Source: Volvox africanus (Eukaryota > Chlorophyta > Chlorophyceae > Chlamydomonadales > Volvocaceae). From it: a DNA stretch of 64,000 nucleotides. This document shows, piece by piece, positions 11,601 through 22,927 of this stretch. Made by a program: the position numbers and the translations under genes. The notes under the pieces are model-generated. The model was given only the letters and a program-made list of their open reading frames with translations, did no database searches and was not told the origin of the DNA. Position 1 is the first letter of the stretch; every line of letters starts with the position of its first letter. The stretch spans positions 5,629,501 through 5,693,500 of the forward strand of contig BSDZ01000080.1 of the NCBI GenBank assembly GCA_030268105.1, written 5' to 3'.

Positions 11601-14442
11601 GAAGGCAGGCCTTCCGTACCATGGTACCGCTGCTGTTGTTGCTGTTGCGGGGATGGCGGCGGAGACCTTAGCTGTGACTGCTCTGAAGCCTGCCTTGCCT
11701 GGACGTGCTGCAGCCCTGGACGTTTCGTGGGAGCCGTTGTGCGCACTGGTGGGTCAACCGCGGCCAGGCTTGACGGTGGCAGCCGCACGGCTTCACCCGG
11801 GGGGGTCGGTACTGACTGCCGCTCCGGCTGCTGTTGCGGCGGTCCTGGTGCTCGTTGGCATACAGCTGGGATATTTCCATCCCCGTCCTCCTCATCCGAA
11901 GTAGCCTCTGTCCCCCCGGCATTTGTGGCACCTCGTGGGAACAGGACCTGCAGCCGAAGCAGCATCTCCGGTCGCAGACAGCAGTACAAGTCAAGGTCTG
12001 CGGGATCCAAACCAGCGGCCGATCCAGCGTCGCGTCTTCGGTGCTGCTGAACCGCCCGAGAGCCAGTCCGCCCATCCCTCAGGGCAACCCAGCATGTCGG
12101 ACAAAGCACCTGGTCGGAATCCAGGTCACTCCGGAACTTGAACAGGTACACGGCGGGGTTGCAGCCACACCTGACATGAGGTGCAAGAGTGTGGCCGTCA
12201 AGAAACACCGCCAGGGACCAGAGCCATCCCCAGACCGGCACCGCCCAGTCCTCATCGCACATCCTTCATCAGAATTAGAATCAGAACCGCATGTCACTCG
12301 TCGGACGTACCTCTTGCCCCCCCCCTCCGCTCTGCTGGTCTTCCTCCTGGCCGCTTGCCCGCTGCGAAGGGCCCCCACGCGGACCCGTAACTTTGGTTGG
12401 AGCTAACCGAATCCCGACCTTCAGAATGAACTCCAACTTCCTCGACTCCAAAACCCCCAACATCACACTATCATGAGTCCCAAAGCACCAGTTAGGTGCC
12501 GCACCTGATGCTTGGTCCCACCAAAACCCAGCCCCGGTCCTCCACTTCCCACTCCGCACGGAAACTTACTCGAAGCACCAGTTACGTCCCCGCAGCGGTA
12601 GGCTTATCAGGCCGCGCTTATTGCAGCAGCTGCTGCAATTGAATCCTCTGCCGCCCTCATCACCACCTGCCGCCTCCATCTTCGACGCGCCGTCATCGCT
12701 GCCACCACTGACCTCCTCGTCTTCCTCTTCGTCTTCCTTCTCGTCCGCATCGGTTTGAACCACAGGCACCTCATTCCCGAATGGTGCGGCTGCCAGCTCC
12801 TGCGGAAGGGTAGCAGAAGCCGCCACAACGGGGCGTGAGGGTTGGGTAATGTGCGCACGCATAGGGTCACTTGCGCCTGCGTATGAGGGAATAAGGTGAG
12901 GCACTTCGAACGCACCGGTATCTTCTTTCCCCAGACATCCAGGATCCATACAGCGCTGGTGGTGTAGTATGTTCACCCCTTCCGCTCCCTCCCCGAAACC
13001 CTGATGTCCGATGCCCCACATCTCCAACCATGAAGCCAGGCCCCCTTGACCCCCCTGGGGCCACACCCTAGCCTCACATCTACCTGCTCGCTTAGCCCCG
13101 CAGGGTACAGAAGCTTTTTGACCATGGGCGCAAGGCTTGTCCGCAGCTCCTCAACCTGTAAGTCCGTCAGGCGAGGAAGCAACGACAGCCAGCTCGTGTC
13201 CGAGGTGAGACCAGCTGATCCGGCACCGGCATCGGCACTGAGGCCGGGCGGCTCCTCCCCGGCACACACAAAAGCGCACTCCAGACAGCATCCACGGAGC
13301 AGCCAGTCACGGACCTATTGAATGGAGAAGGCGACGCCCCGCGAGGGACAAGGAGACGAAGAGGTGCAGGAGGAGATGCGGAGCTGGGTTCTACCGTTGG
13401 ATGGGACTTTAGCCGCAGAAGTGAATGCGGTGGCTGAGCGGAGGTCGGGGTCCAGCATTATGCACATTAGTCCCGTCCCCATCATCCACACAGGACGCCC
13501 TCCCCTGTGTACATCATACCCCGCGTGCCCATTTGGCCATAGATTTGTCCATTCCTGAACCCATTTCAGAAAAAGCCTATATGACCCGTTAGTGACGATC
13601 AGTGCGGTCCAAGATGGATGAGGAATTCCCGCATGATTCTACCTCCTCAGGAAACGTCCATTGATGCCTAACTTGCATCTGACTCTGGCTAATGGCCGGA
13701 CTAGTGCCAGGTGCACCATTGCACCATTTGTGGAGGTAATTACCTTCCCTCCACAAAAGCTAGAGCACCCTCCTCATCATCTTGCCCAAGTCGTAAGTCC
13801 CTTTCATCTCACACCTTCAGTGGCAGTCGCAAATACTGCGACTGCGCAAGCAGTAGCTTCAAATGCTCCTCGCAGAGGTGGTGCTCGGAGGGGAGCGGTG
13901 GCGCACCCGCGGCGCGCCGAGCGGTGCTGCACCAGGTTCGCGTCACCAGCCGGCGCCGCTGCCACAGGTCTCCCTCCGTAAGCTGGACAATGCGGACGAT
14001 GCCATCAGGCTGCAGGGTAGCGTCCAGCAGCGTGGGTCCGTTGTCAGGCCCCAGGCGAAGGCAACCGCAGCACGGATGCTCGTCAGCTGTAGGGGTGTGA
14101 AGTCAAGACCGAAAATGTAATTGATTGACCAGATATATCGAGTTAATATACTTTTCATTTTGGTGCAAGGGCAGTGTTGCGCAAGACCGCGACAGCAGCC
14201 CAGTTGGCGATATGTGAATCACCTGTCGTCTGTAATGGCACTTCCGTTCCAAGCTGTCTCAGCCACCGGTTATAGACATGCACTGTTGCTTCCTGCCGCT
14301 CCAAGGGAGCCCCGTTTGCGTCAACCTCTGCATTAGTTACTTCCAAAATTTTGTGAAACTCGTCATCAGAATTCCTACGCTCTAAAGCGTCGAACCGCGC
14401 AAGAGCGGCTCTATGAGCCTTTTGTGTCGCGACTACAGGCAT
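2633..14442 (-). CDS. Giant Cys-rich, Gln/Ala-rich protein of unknown function (7-exon model)
   Basis: Exons read on the minus strand: 14442-14223, 14086-13815, 13314-13084, 12955-12570, 12170-8415, 8227-6232 and 5467-2633. Every junction has GT/AG borders and the phases chain without a break (9,696 nt, about 3,231 aa). The first 350 residues carry closely spaced Cys/His motifs: HPCCGCLRLG, SEHHLCEEH, RGCCLECAFVC, RCMDPGC, NCSSCCNKRG, NWCFECGC and LCPTCW. They suggest several zinc-binding knuckles, but no known domain is recognised. The body is Gln-, Ala-, Ser- and Pro-rich with a few non-repetitive islands, for example around VWVVVPGCRLHQLAQAFNKT and SYMRRMIDAFGVQSDP. The composition would suit a nuclear scaffold or regulator, but that is a guess. 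The three largest frames (to 8402, 6187 and 2633) could instead be separate genes; the GTGAGC donor at 6231 and the TTGCAG acceptor at 5468 favour fusion. The exon 4 acceptor is the least certain. Confidence 0.5.
5666..5700. repeat. Interstitial telomere-type repeat (CCCTAAAA)4
   Basis: Four copies of CCCTAAAA, preceded by AAA, lie immediately before a TAAAA array. TTTTAGGG is the known telomere unit of Chlamydomonas reinhardtii, so this supports the taxonomic placement. The site is internal to a gene-bearing region, so it is not a chromosome end. Confidence 0.9.
5701..5783. repeat. (TAAAA)n microsatellite, about 16 copies
   Basis: A pure TAAAA array abuts the telomere-type units. TAAAA is the telomere unit minus its CCC, so it may have arisen by slippage from the telomeric array. 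Confidence 0.95.
5801..5864. repeat. (TTCTTATA)8 tandem repeat
   Basis: Eight uninterrupted copies of an 8-bp unit run directly into the following TTATA array. The shared TTATA core suggests that one array arose from the other. Confidence 0.95.
5861..6191. repeat. (TTATA)n array, about 62 copies, ending in (ATCAT)n
   Basis: About 310 bp of uninterrupted 5-bp repeat, then four ATCAT units at 6171-6191 next to coding sequence. Such an array is prone to slippage and to assembly error, so its true length may differ. Confidence 0.95.
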
Positions 14443-16300
14443 CTCAGTAAGCCCTCACATTGGCGCCCTGTTACCAAAGCCTCCATTTGATCCTACCACA
14501 GGTACCTCTTAGGGAGCCAAGACGTAAACATGAAGTCAGAAGGTACCGGTACATTGCAGTACGGTGCCGTTATCAGTTAACGACCTTGCGGGCCCCAAAC
14601 TCGTTGGACCTTCCATTTTCCTACTAAGAAAGGCTTGATAGGTTTTCAATGCACTTAAATATTCCTTAGTGGCATGCAGTAATTTGGTATAGTGATTGAC
14701 TTTACCGTTGCGAGGGGTACCGGTTAACTGGCAGTCTTATGTATATGCCGTGTCCAGGAGCCATCTTTGCTCTGTCGCAGTATCGTTAATTACAACAGGG
14801 CATAGCGCCCAAAGATTTTATTACGTATATCTGAAACCGGGTTTGGATTATATTATGCTTCAGTGGCCCTGATGGAAACGCGCGCACGAACACTGTTATT
14901 GCCATGGAAGCGTACCCATAAATCTTTCGAGTAGTAATCTGTTATGGCCTATAAGGCATATCCAAGACCATGGTCAAAACGGATTGTGAGGGGTTTACAA
15001 AGGTTGGGTGCGGCGTTGGGATCATAGAGTGTCCCAGACTGTTGGCGAGGTTGTGGATAACGGAAGGAACGCGAATGGCGAGACGATACGTGCGGGTGGT
15101 CGGAAGATAACGGCTATCGCTGCTGGCTTTGTTATTTCCATTTACATCGGAATGTTAGGGGTAGTTGTTGCGGAAGTTCAGGTGAGATTCTCATATGTTA
15201 GGTTGGTATTCTCAGGGGCCTTAAGGAAAGCCCGCTCTTAACCCTCTCATGACTTGGATATAAGCGGCCACGTACAATGAAGTAGGGCTGCGCGGCATAC
15301 CGTCCCGAGGGCCATCTGGTGATCTCGTACTTCCATTTATACAGGTTCACTTATCTCCATGTAGCGGGCAGAACACGATGTTTCGTCTCGCTGATCATGC
15401 CTTTTGAAAATTTTACAGATGTTCTATTTTACTTCATTTGTTAATTCTCCGGTTCTTGGCGTTTACGTCATTTATTATGCATCTGACCCGTGGGGCTGTC
15501 GCGTCGCTCGTCGGACTTCGGCCTGGTCAGTCCACGGCGACCGATCCGCCAGGCGCCATATCCTGACCTATTTCGCCCAATTGGAAACATAATATAAAAA
15601 CATGAAATTTTTTAATTAGTACCTTTCACCTCAACGTAAGGAGCTTCCTTGTTTGCAATATCTTGGAAACGTTCCGTCTCCTCAACTTCTTTCGAACCTC
15701 TCCAGAGCTCGCCTATACCTTGGGCACCTTCTCCACCTCCGTACCCCTCACTTCAACCACACGACACCCCGCCCCCGCCCCGCCATCGCGATGGCGCTGA
15801 CTTGGGGAGGTGAGGTGACTTGGACCGACAGCTTCTGACTGTAAGAAGCTGACAATTGAGGCAGCCTACTTAGATTTTACTATACGCACGTGCCAGGCAT
15901 GACATACAAGGAGGATAGGTGTCCCGGGTCCAATTTGCCAGCTAAATGGTGACGCACCTAAATAGCAGCTTAAGTGTCGCTGCTAAGGAATAGTACTCTA
16001 GCACCTTGGGATGCGCAAAACGGCAAGGAAGCATTCCTCTTCCGTTCTTAGGTTCTCTGCGTTCTTGTCCCCTCTTAACTCCGTCTAATCTGGTCATCCA
16101 CCACCAGATGTTGGCAAGTTCGTTCTGGCGTTCATTTTGCCGCCTCTGGGGGTTCTCACCGAGACGGAGAGCCTTAACAGAACGTTTTGGATAAATGTGC
16201 TGCTGACGCTTCTAGGGTACGTTCCCGGTGAGTGGTTCCTGCCCTCGCGCTTCCTGCTTTTCGCTTATTCGCCAGAGGACCCTCTGCCCGTCCTTTCGCG
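14443..16300. other. Spacer upstream of the giant gene
   Basis: AT-richer sequence without convincing exons. The part next to 14442 must hold the promoter of the minus-strand giant gene if that start is right; no recognisable element is seen. Short open frames at 15008-15241 and 15653-15838 lack coding character. Confidence 0.4.
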
Positions 16301-16446
16301 TGCCCACTGCCCACTGCCCACTGCCCACTGCTCACTGCCCACTGCCCACTGCCCACTGCCCACTGCCCACTGCCCACTGCCCACTGCCCACTGCCCACTG
16401 CCCACTGCCCACTGCCCACTGCCCACTGCCCACTGCCCACTGCCCA
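16301..16446. repeat. 7-bp minisatellite (TGCCCAC), about 20 copies
   Basis: Near-perfect tandem array with one variant unit (TGCTCAC). Because 7 is not a multiple of 3, all frames are open through it, which creates spurious open frames on both strands. No spacer structure is present, so it is not a CRISPR. Confidence 0.97.
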
Positions 16447-18815
16447 ATCCGTGCCCTTGGCCAGCCTGCCTGTCCGGTTGTCGTACCTCTTCAAACGGAA
16501 CTCTGTTCCTCCCTGTGATTTTTACGCTTTGTTGTTACCCCTTTTGTATGTTGTAATTGAGTGTATACCCAATGGCCCATCGTAGCTGGGATCCCTGACC
16601 GCTGCGACTCACATGACACGCCCCTCACAACGCCTTTTGCCGCAATCAACACAGGTCTTATCCACGCCTTCTATGTCATTCTGCGGTACTGACAGAAGAT
16701 CCGACCAACCCTGGGATCGATCACTCACCTACCACTCGGACGGAGGAGCTGTCGTGGTGAAGGGCGCAAACATGGGGCCTGCATGATACGGCACCGGTCC
16801 ATTCCACGACAGCATTGCCATGTCATGGACAACCACAGGCACGACAACTATTTTGGGAATGATGGCGGTACAGCTGTCCCTCACAGCGCGGAGCGAATCA
16901 GCTCCTTGGTGTAGTTGGGCTATCCTTGTTCAACGTTCTTCATTCTGAGCAAAGGCTGAACCCTTGGTGTAGCTGGGCTACCAGGAGATGTGAAGAGTTT
17001 ATAGGTTCGGTAACGGCGGTGTGAACGGGAACGTGAGCAGCTGCTGGTCCAAGCTGCGAACGACGTCGGTCAGCGGGGAGGATTGAAGAGTTGCCGAACT
17101 GCCGAAGTAAGGCCCCTGTCCTCAGTGAAGTTTAACCGGCAGCACTGACGGCCCGTCGCTTTACTGGGGGCCCCAGAGACCTCGGCGCGAAGTTTAGATT
17201 ACTGCACAGCCTCAACCCTGGGTTGTGTGGAAGAGGAGGTGTGGTCCTGAGGCCTGATTTGGCGGCCGGAAATGGGATGCATGTACTAATTCATATCCAC
17301 GTAAATGTAGAAACATTTGAACCAATACGTATACCCAAATAAGAAATGTAAGGAAATGTTAACCTAGGGGGGTCAGAACATGAGCTTCCTCTATTTTATT
17401 GTTCGTCCTAACTTGCTACGAGTGCCGTACACCATGATCTCCATGAAATTTAAGTCCGCAGCCACAAAAGCTGTAGCCAGGGTCGGATAGGTGGGTTACT
17501 ATCTCACGCATGCTCATGCACATGTACGGCAATGAGACCCTTTACAACCCGGCAACTGGAGCAGGCAACCCATGTGAAAGCAAATCCGTGAGTTGGTGTG
17601 TAAGGGGAGGTCCAGGTTTAGATGGGTTACACCTGTCTCCAGATGGTGGGTGGCTATGAGGAGGTATCAGCAGTGCCCATGTCAGAGGACAAGTATAGCC
17701 GGCGCCGCGGGCTGTCTGGACTGGGCCCTATGCAGCCGGGCCTCCCCAGCGGGTGCCAGCCTCAGTGCCATGAGGGCGGCGGTGGCGGCAGTGGACAAAC
17801 TTACTAAGCAGCTGCGGGCCCTAGATCTATTGGCCTTCATGGTGCGGGGGGGGGTATTCAGGGATGCTAGCTGCATGGGGTATGTTGATCTGATATACGG
17901 GGCCAGACTAAGCAATTGACCGGTGTTAAGTCGGGCTGAGAAGCTTGTTGAAGTCTACTGCCGCCACTTTCCTTGGCACCTGCACCCGTAAAGGACATCG
18001 CGACTCGAGCCATTACCCATTACCTTCCGACGTGTGGTGTCTCTGCGCTGGTCACGGGTCGTCGGGGTGCAGCCGCTCTCGAATGTGGCGCAGAGAACAG
18101 CGCCTCTGCCGCCGCAATCGCACCCGCTGGCGGGTGGCTCGGTGGCCGCAATGATTGGCCATGCAGGTGTTGGTCCCGGTGGCGGTGGGGTTATCCCCAG
18201 ATGCTGGAGGTACTTGTGACGCCGGGGCTGCGTGCTCGTGCGCCGGCTGGGGTTGCGGTCCCGGTCGTCGCTTCGTCTAAATCCAGTCTCGGTTCTGGAG
18301 CCCTGACTCCGGAGGAGAGCCCGTTGCTGCTCTCCTGTCTTGTGTCGCTGGTAGCCGGATCAAATCCAGCCTTTGCTCCGGCGGCTTGACTGGCAGCTCG
18401 GTGGGTCGCGGCGCACATGATGCCAAGTCACCAGACGATTGAGCTCCAGGTGGCGGCGGGCTCGCCCGCGGCGCCACCACCTGGCTCACGCATAACTGGT
18501 AAGGGGCATTTCTGCGGTGTGGTTCCGGAACCAGTGGCAACGTGGGGAACGTGGCGAAGTGGCATATCGGGCCGTCTAGGGTTATCAGCCGCTTAATCCA
18601 CTGTTAAGGGGCGGCAATTTCTCGAAGGCGGCTCAAAGTGAGGGGGAGCTCTGCGTTGCTCCAGTCTGGGCAAATAAAGTCGCTGGCGGAGGTTCCATGA
18701 CCCGATGAATGACGGAGACACGTCCAGGACATTATCGCACTGTCCCCTTTTGATCATCTTTCCAGGGTGTACTACTTAGTAATCCACATTGATATCTTCA
18801 ATCACCTTAATAATA
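16447..18815. other. Spacer with weak open frames
   Basis: No recognisable gene. GC-richer stretches at 17593-17919 and 17973-18389 are open in the plus direction and Ala-rich. They could be upstream exons of the orphan exon at 18911, but no splice chain could be built and no domain is visible. Confidence 0.35.
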
Positions 18816-18900
18816 AATATAATATAATATAATATAATATAATATAATATAATATAATATAATATAATATAATATAATATAATATAATATAATATAATAT
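18816..18900. repeat. (AATAT)17 microsatellite
   Basis: Uninterrupted pentanucleotide array ending 10 bases before the acceptor-like CCAG that opens the next plus-strand exon. The unit is the reverse complement of the TTATA/ATATT array at 5861-6170. Confidence 0.95.
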
Positions 18901-18910
18901 AACATACCAG

Positions 18911-19240
18911 CGGGCGCAGGGATGGTACATGGGCGACGGCGAGGTGGCCGTGGCGTTGACTGCGTGCGTGGCGCATGCGGCAAGGATGGAGGGCAAACCG
19001 GCGTTGTGGAAGGTACCGAATACGGTGCCAGCGGAATGGCCGGACGGCGCGGATGGCGATGTGGCCCAGGGCGGGCAGTCAGGGCTCGGGCGCATCCTCA
19101 GCCGGGCCAGCAGCGTATTGGGCGCAAGTAGGCCACGCCGGACGCTACCGTCGACGGCGCTGTTGGCGGGGGTGTACGTGGCGGCAGCAATGGCTATTGG
19201 ATACGCCACGCTCTCCCGAACGACGGCTGGGCATCACTAA
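18911..19240 (+). CDS. Orphan 3' terminal exon, C-terminal membrane anchor protein
   Basis: After an ATACCAG acceptor, 109 codons are open to a TAA at 19238-19240 with strong GC3, unlike the surrounding sequence. The peptide starts RAQGWYMGDGEVAVALTACV. Near its end it has a hydrophobic stretch, STALLAGVYVAAAMAIGYA, followed by a short basic tail, which suggests a tail-anchored or single-pass membrane protein. The family is not recognised. An internal ATG at 18929 could be a start if there are no upstream exons. The intron before it would contain the AATAT array. Upstream exons, if present, were not found, so this may also be a gene relic. Confidence 0.45.
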   Translation, partial: RAQGWYMGDGEVAVALTACVAHAARMEGKPALWKVPNTVPAEWPDGADGDVAQGGQSGLGRILSRASSVLGASRPRRTLPSTALLAGVYVAAAMAIGYATLSRTTAGHH

Positions 19241-19745
19241 GAGGCAGGGTTTGACGGAGGTCTGCGTACGTAGATGTGCGTTGGTCCAAAATGGCGCAGG
19301 GGTTTGTGAAGGGCATCTGGTGAAAGTGTAGGCCTGTGTGTGTGAGAATTAGAGAACCGCTTAGTGCACGATGCGCCTTCTCATACGATGTGCACTCTCT
19401 TCCATGAAACCTAGCAGGCTGTCGAAAGGCCATACGGGTTCAGGGAGCAATTTCTGGGGTAGGCCGAGGTGTGTGAAGCGTGATCGACGGCTGGAATTGC
19501 AAAACCCCCACTCATGCGAAATGCCTTGGATGTGCGCGGTCGGCGAAACACACATTCAACCGCCACATTGATCAGCCCCCACATGGTGGACTTGTTTGCA
19601 CTGGCCCGGGCAAAACTTGCGAGACAGTAATTCTCCCGGCCGTGTGGCTAAAACATGTCGGCCTGGTTTCCTTCGGTCGGCATGCTGCTTTTCTGAACCA
19701 ACTCAACACCAGCCTTTTACATGTGCGCCAGACATACCGTACATT
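19241..19745. other. Spacer with no recognisable gene
   Basis: Short open frames on both strands, none with a domain or splice context. Part of it may be 3' UTR of the exon ending at 19240. Confidence 0.4.
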
Positions 19746-20094
19746 TGTTCAGGCACGACTGTTATGGCACGACTAATATGCCCCTGGAGTTCCAGGTTCT
19801 ACCTCGACCGAGAGCGGGCCAAAGACCCTAACGTTAAGGGCCAGGTGCCCCCATGTCGATGGACGGTGACGACCCCAATTAAAGTGACCTGCGAGCTGAC
19901 CAGTAGCGGAGTTGACGCCTTAGTTGATTCGGCAGATTCCGCTGGATGCTGGTGGTGGGTGCTGAACCTGGGAAAACCACTGATTTCGGAGAAGTCGGCA
20001 TGGGAGACTGGATGAGGGTGCCCCGAAACACCGGGGAAGGTAGGGACTGCCAGGTTAGTGGCCACGGGTGATGTACCCCCCTATCCTACACACA
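19746..20094 (+). mobile_element. 349-bp dispersed repeat, copy A
   Basis: Begins TGTTCAGGCACGACTG and ends CCTATCCTACACACA, and is nearly identical over its full length to copies at 48019 and 61204. ACATAC occurs on both sides (left about 8 bases before the repeat, right overlapping its ACA-rich tail), consistent with a short target duplication. A B-box-like GGTTCTACC lies near position 55 but no good A-box is seen, so a SINE label is tentative. A solo LTR is the alternative because the ends are TG...CA. Confidence 0.75.
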
Positions 20095-22927
20095 TACACA
20101 CATATCGTAATCTGTGCACGCGCACGGAGACATCGGGAGTGGGAACTCGCTGGCATTCTTCTTTTCTCCGGGCGCCTGCTGGGATTCTTTTCGTCGCCCC
20201 CATTTTGATCGCATTAGTAGATGGAACATAGGCGGGCGGGTAGGCAACTAAAAGACAGGGAGTTCTGTACGGCAGTTTTCCTTTAGAATGGTTGGTTAGC
20301 GTCCCTCAACAATATGTTTCCGTGTGCAGGGAGGAAACCGCATTGCATTGCCGGTTGCCCATGTGACCATTTATGTGCAGTGGACCTGGGGCTGTGGTCC
20401 TCCTACAGCTTGTTTCAAGTTGCCTAGCTAGTCCAGGCTCGAGTCTCAAGCCCCACGTAGACTCATTTAGAAGCGCTAGGCTGCAAAGAGTGCCTAGCTT
20501 GGCAGGATGACGAGGTGCTGAGTGGGGCTGCCACGGATGGCAATCACACCAATAACCAGGCGTTTCCGCACCTAGGAGACTCATGGTAATACCTTACCTG
20601 TCGATTTGTCATGTCATGTCATGTCATACGTGTTGACGGTGACAAGGGAAACCAGGGGTAGAGATGAGCGCATTCCATTTTTTACGCGGGAGTCACCTGC
20701 TGGTCCCGTGGAGGTTCACATCGGGTCGCTTGCCCTTGAAGTGTAATTCCGACCAACACACCCTCGAGACGGGGGGGCTCATCACCAGGCAATCAAGGAT
20801 GGCGGTGTATATGCGAATGTCATCACAGCAAGCTGTCACACTCACAGAGGAAAGACAAAACCGCATGCGTGGGTACTGTAGCGCTGCTCATTTCTAAATT
20901 TGCGTTATGACCCATCAGTCCCCCAAAGGAAACTTGGCAATGACAGAGCCCTCTCGTTTGATAACTCACATCATCAAAAAGCCCAGGAACTTACATAGTT
21001 CCTGTAGTTTCTGAGGCGATGAGTAGAGTGCGATGAGAGCTCACCTTAACTCAGTGCGCAGAATTAGGATCAGCAGAAGACCGGAGAGTGAGAAGATTAT
21101 ACATGCAATTGTGTGCAGAATGAAGATGCAAAGGCTATCAGAGCCAAAGCTCTGACAGCCTCTGAAGACACAACGGTACCAAACCAACTCTATTTGTCGG
21201 GTTGGTTCGGGTGATCAGGTGGGGTGGGGGAGGAGGGGGAAGGCAGGTGCTTGCTCCGGGAGGGAGGGGAACCATCCAGTACGAGTACATGTATGTTGTA
21301 TGTTACACGGGGTGCAGATCGACGTCATGCTCGCCCTGTGCAGGCAGGGTAACCCGAGCAATCAGTGAGCGCCGACACACGGGGGCGCGAAATGCACAAC
21401 TCCCGACATTGGGATGGAGCAGAGAATGCGGGGCTTATGAAAATGGCCCCTCACGGCAAGTGGTTATCGACCCCATGGGTCGCCAAGTGCTCATGGACTC
21501 CCTGTCCCTCATGCACACTGTATGAGAGCTATTGTTGAGTCGGGAAGACCCGCATAGGGTGCGTGGGTAATAGTCATCTTGTTATGTCATCAAGTCGAGT
21601 CAAATACACACACTAACAAACTCAACGAACACATACACGTATATATGGGTGACGTCTTATTGTGTCACCAAACACACACACAAGCACGTACACATAAGCA
21701 CACAAGCACAAACAAACAACCCACGGCTCGTAATGGCTTGTGCCGGTGCCCCTGCAAGGCCCCTACAGATGCTACATGTGTGCCCCGGCACCTAATATTC
21801 CATGAATGTGTGTGCCGTACATATCGTACAGCTGCTAACTCTCCACCTCCGGAGGGCAAATCTCGGGCGCCCTTATCGCCCCCGCCAGCGTGCGTCCGCC
21901 GCTGCCTACTTGGAGAGGCCTCTTCTGCGGGAACTACCACAGTTGTGCAACGAGAAATGACCGTTATGATTGGACCGTTAGGGCCAATCCTAACCAACAA
22001 TCCCCATATCCACTCAGCCAGATCGCAATCTATCCTGAGGGAGTGGTCAATCCGGTCAAACTTCAGCTTATTGAGTGGATTGGTCTGTCGTACCCCCAGA
22101 ATCCCCCCAAGCGGGAGCAGTGGCCGAACTGGCCCCAAGGGAAGCTTCCAAGCCTGGACGCAGCCAAGGACTACGACATGCCCAGGGCAGGCGATGACAA
22201 TCAGCACCCTGGCGGGGCAAATAACAGCGCCCCAGGCCTCCCCTCCAGAGACGGGGGCACACACAAACACAGAAATACAAGGTGCCCAAAGCCCACAGAC
22301 TTGACACCTGGAAAGGCCTTGTTGGCTGCATGTACGGCACATAGACCAAGCCTTAAGTCCGTGACAGCCTTAAGGTTCGCGTCGGGGATCACAACACTGT
22401 TTCCAAACACAACCATACACACACACAAACTGACAAATACATTTCACAATTACGTAAACAACCAACACACACACATGTACCAGATACACGCACGCAAACA
22501 CAATTCACAAGCCAGGATAGATGGTCGTTGAAGCCATACGGGCCGCAGTGTGCAGCAAATATTTTGTAGCCATAAGTCGGGTCACTCCTGGTAATAGCGG
22601 TTTAACTAAACAAAATCACTGATGTCCTGCGAACGTTGAGGACAGTTACTACCCCTCCCTAACCGATTATGAACCCTCCAGCCCTAACCAATAACCGACA
22701 TCTGCCATCACCGACCCATAGCATTACCAATCGGAAAATATAGCCGGAATCACCCCCCTTGCGAGCCAACCAACAAGTGCGACCTGCTGGTGGCTCACAT
22801 ACTTTCTAGGTGCGCCTACCCCCTTCCCCCCCCCACCCACCCACCGAATCGTCGTACCACGCCTCCACTGCCCAACACCTGGGATGAAGATCCCCTTTCC
22901 TACACATGCAAGAGTGCCCCGCTGCGA
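20095..22927. other. Gene-poor spacer, CA-rich in parts
   Basis: Contains a short CATGT array near 20607, a 12-bp imperfect inverted repeat at 21133-21160, and CA/ACA-rich tracts at 21600-21720 and 22420-22500. Between about 21740 and 22340 both strands are open for more than 200 codons. The peptides are Pro/Thr/His- or Cys/Val-rich without a family, so I do not call a gene there. Confidence 0.4.

Noticed and set aside
12281..12535. Candidate extra exon of the giant gene (VMLGVLESRKLEFILK)
   Set aside because: It can be spliced to the previous exon in phase but not onward to the 12170 exon. Skipping it gives matching phases and a continuous Cys cluster (NWCFECGC). It may still be an alternative exon.
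6187..14442. SAND-domain (regA/VARL-type) identity for the giant gene
   Set aside because: Considered because of the volvocine context, but the conserved SAND core residues and spacing are not visible in any exon.
16301..16446. CRISPR-like tandem repeat
   Set aside because: Units are contiguous 7-mers without spacers, in a eukaryotic genome.
16137..16585. Several open frames across the 7-bp minisatellite
   Set aside because: A heptamer array without stops is open in every frame; the peptides are pure repeat (PTAHCPL type).
21579..22342. Open frames of 241 codons (plus) and 225 codons (minus) over the same DNA
   Set aside because: Both run through CA-repeat tracts, have His/Thr- or Cys/Val-biased peptides, no splice logic and no family. 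Two long opposing frames are expected where stop codons are rare, so I do not call a gene.
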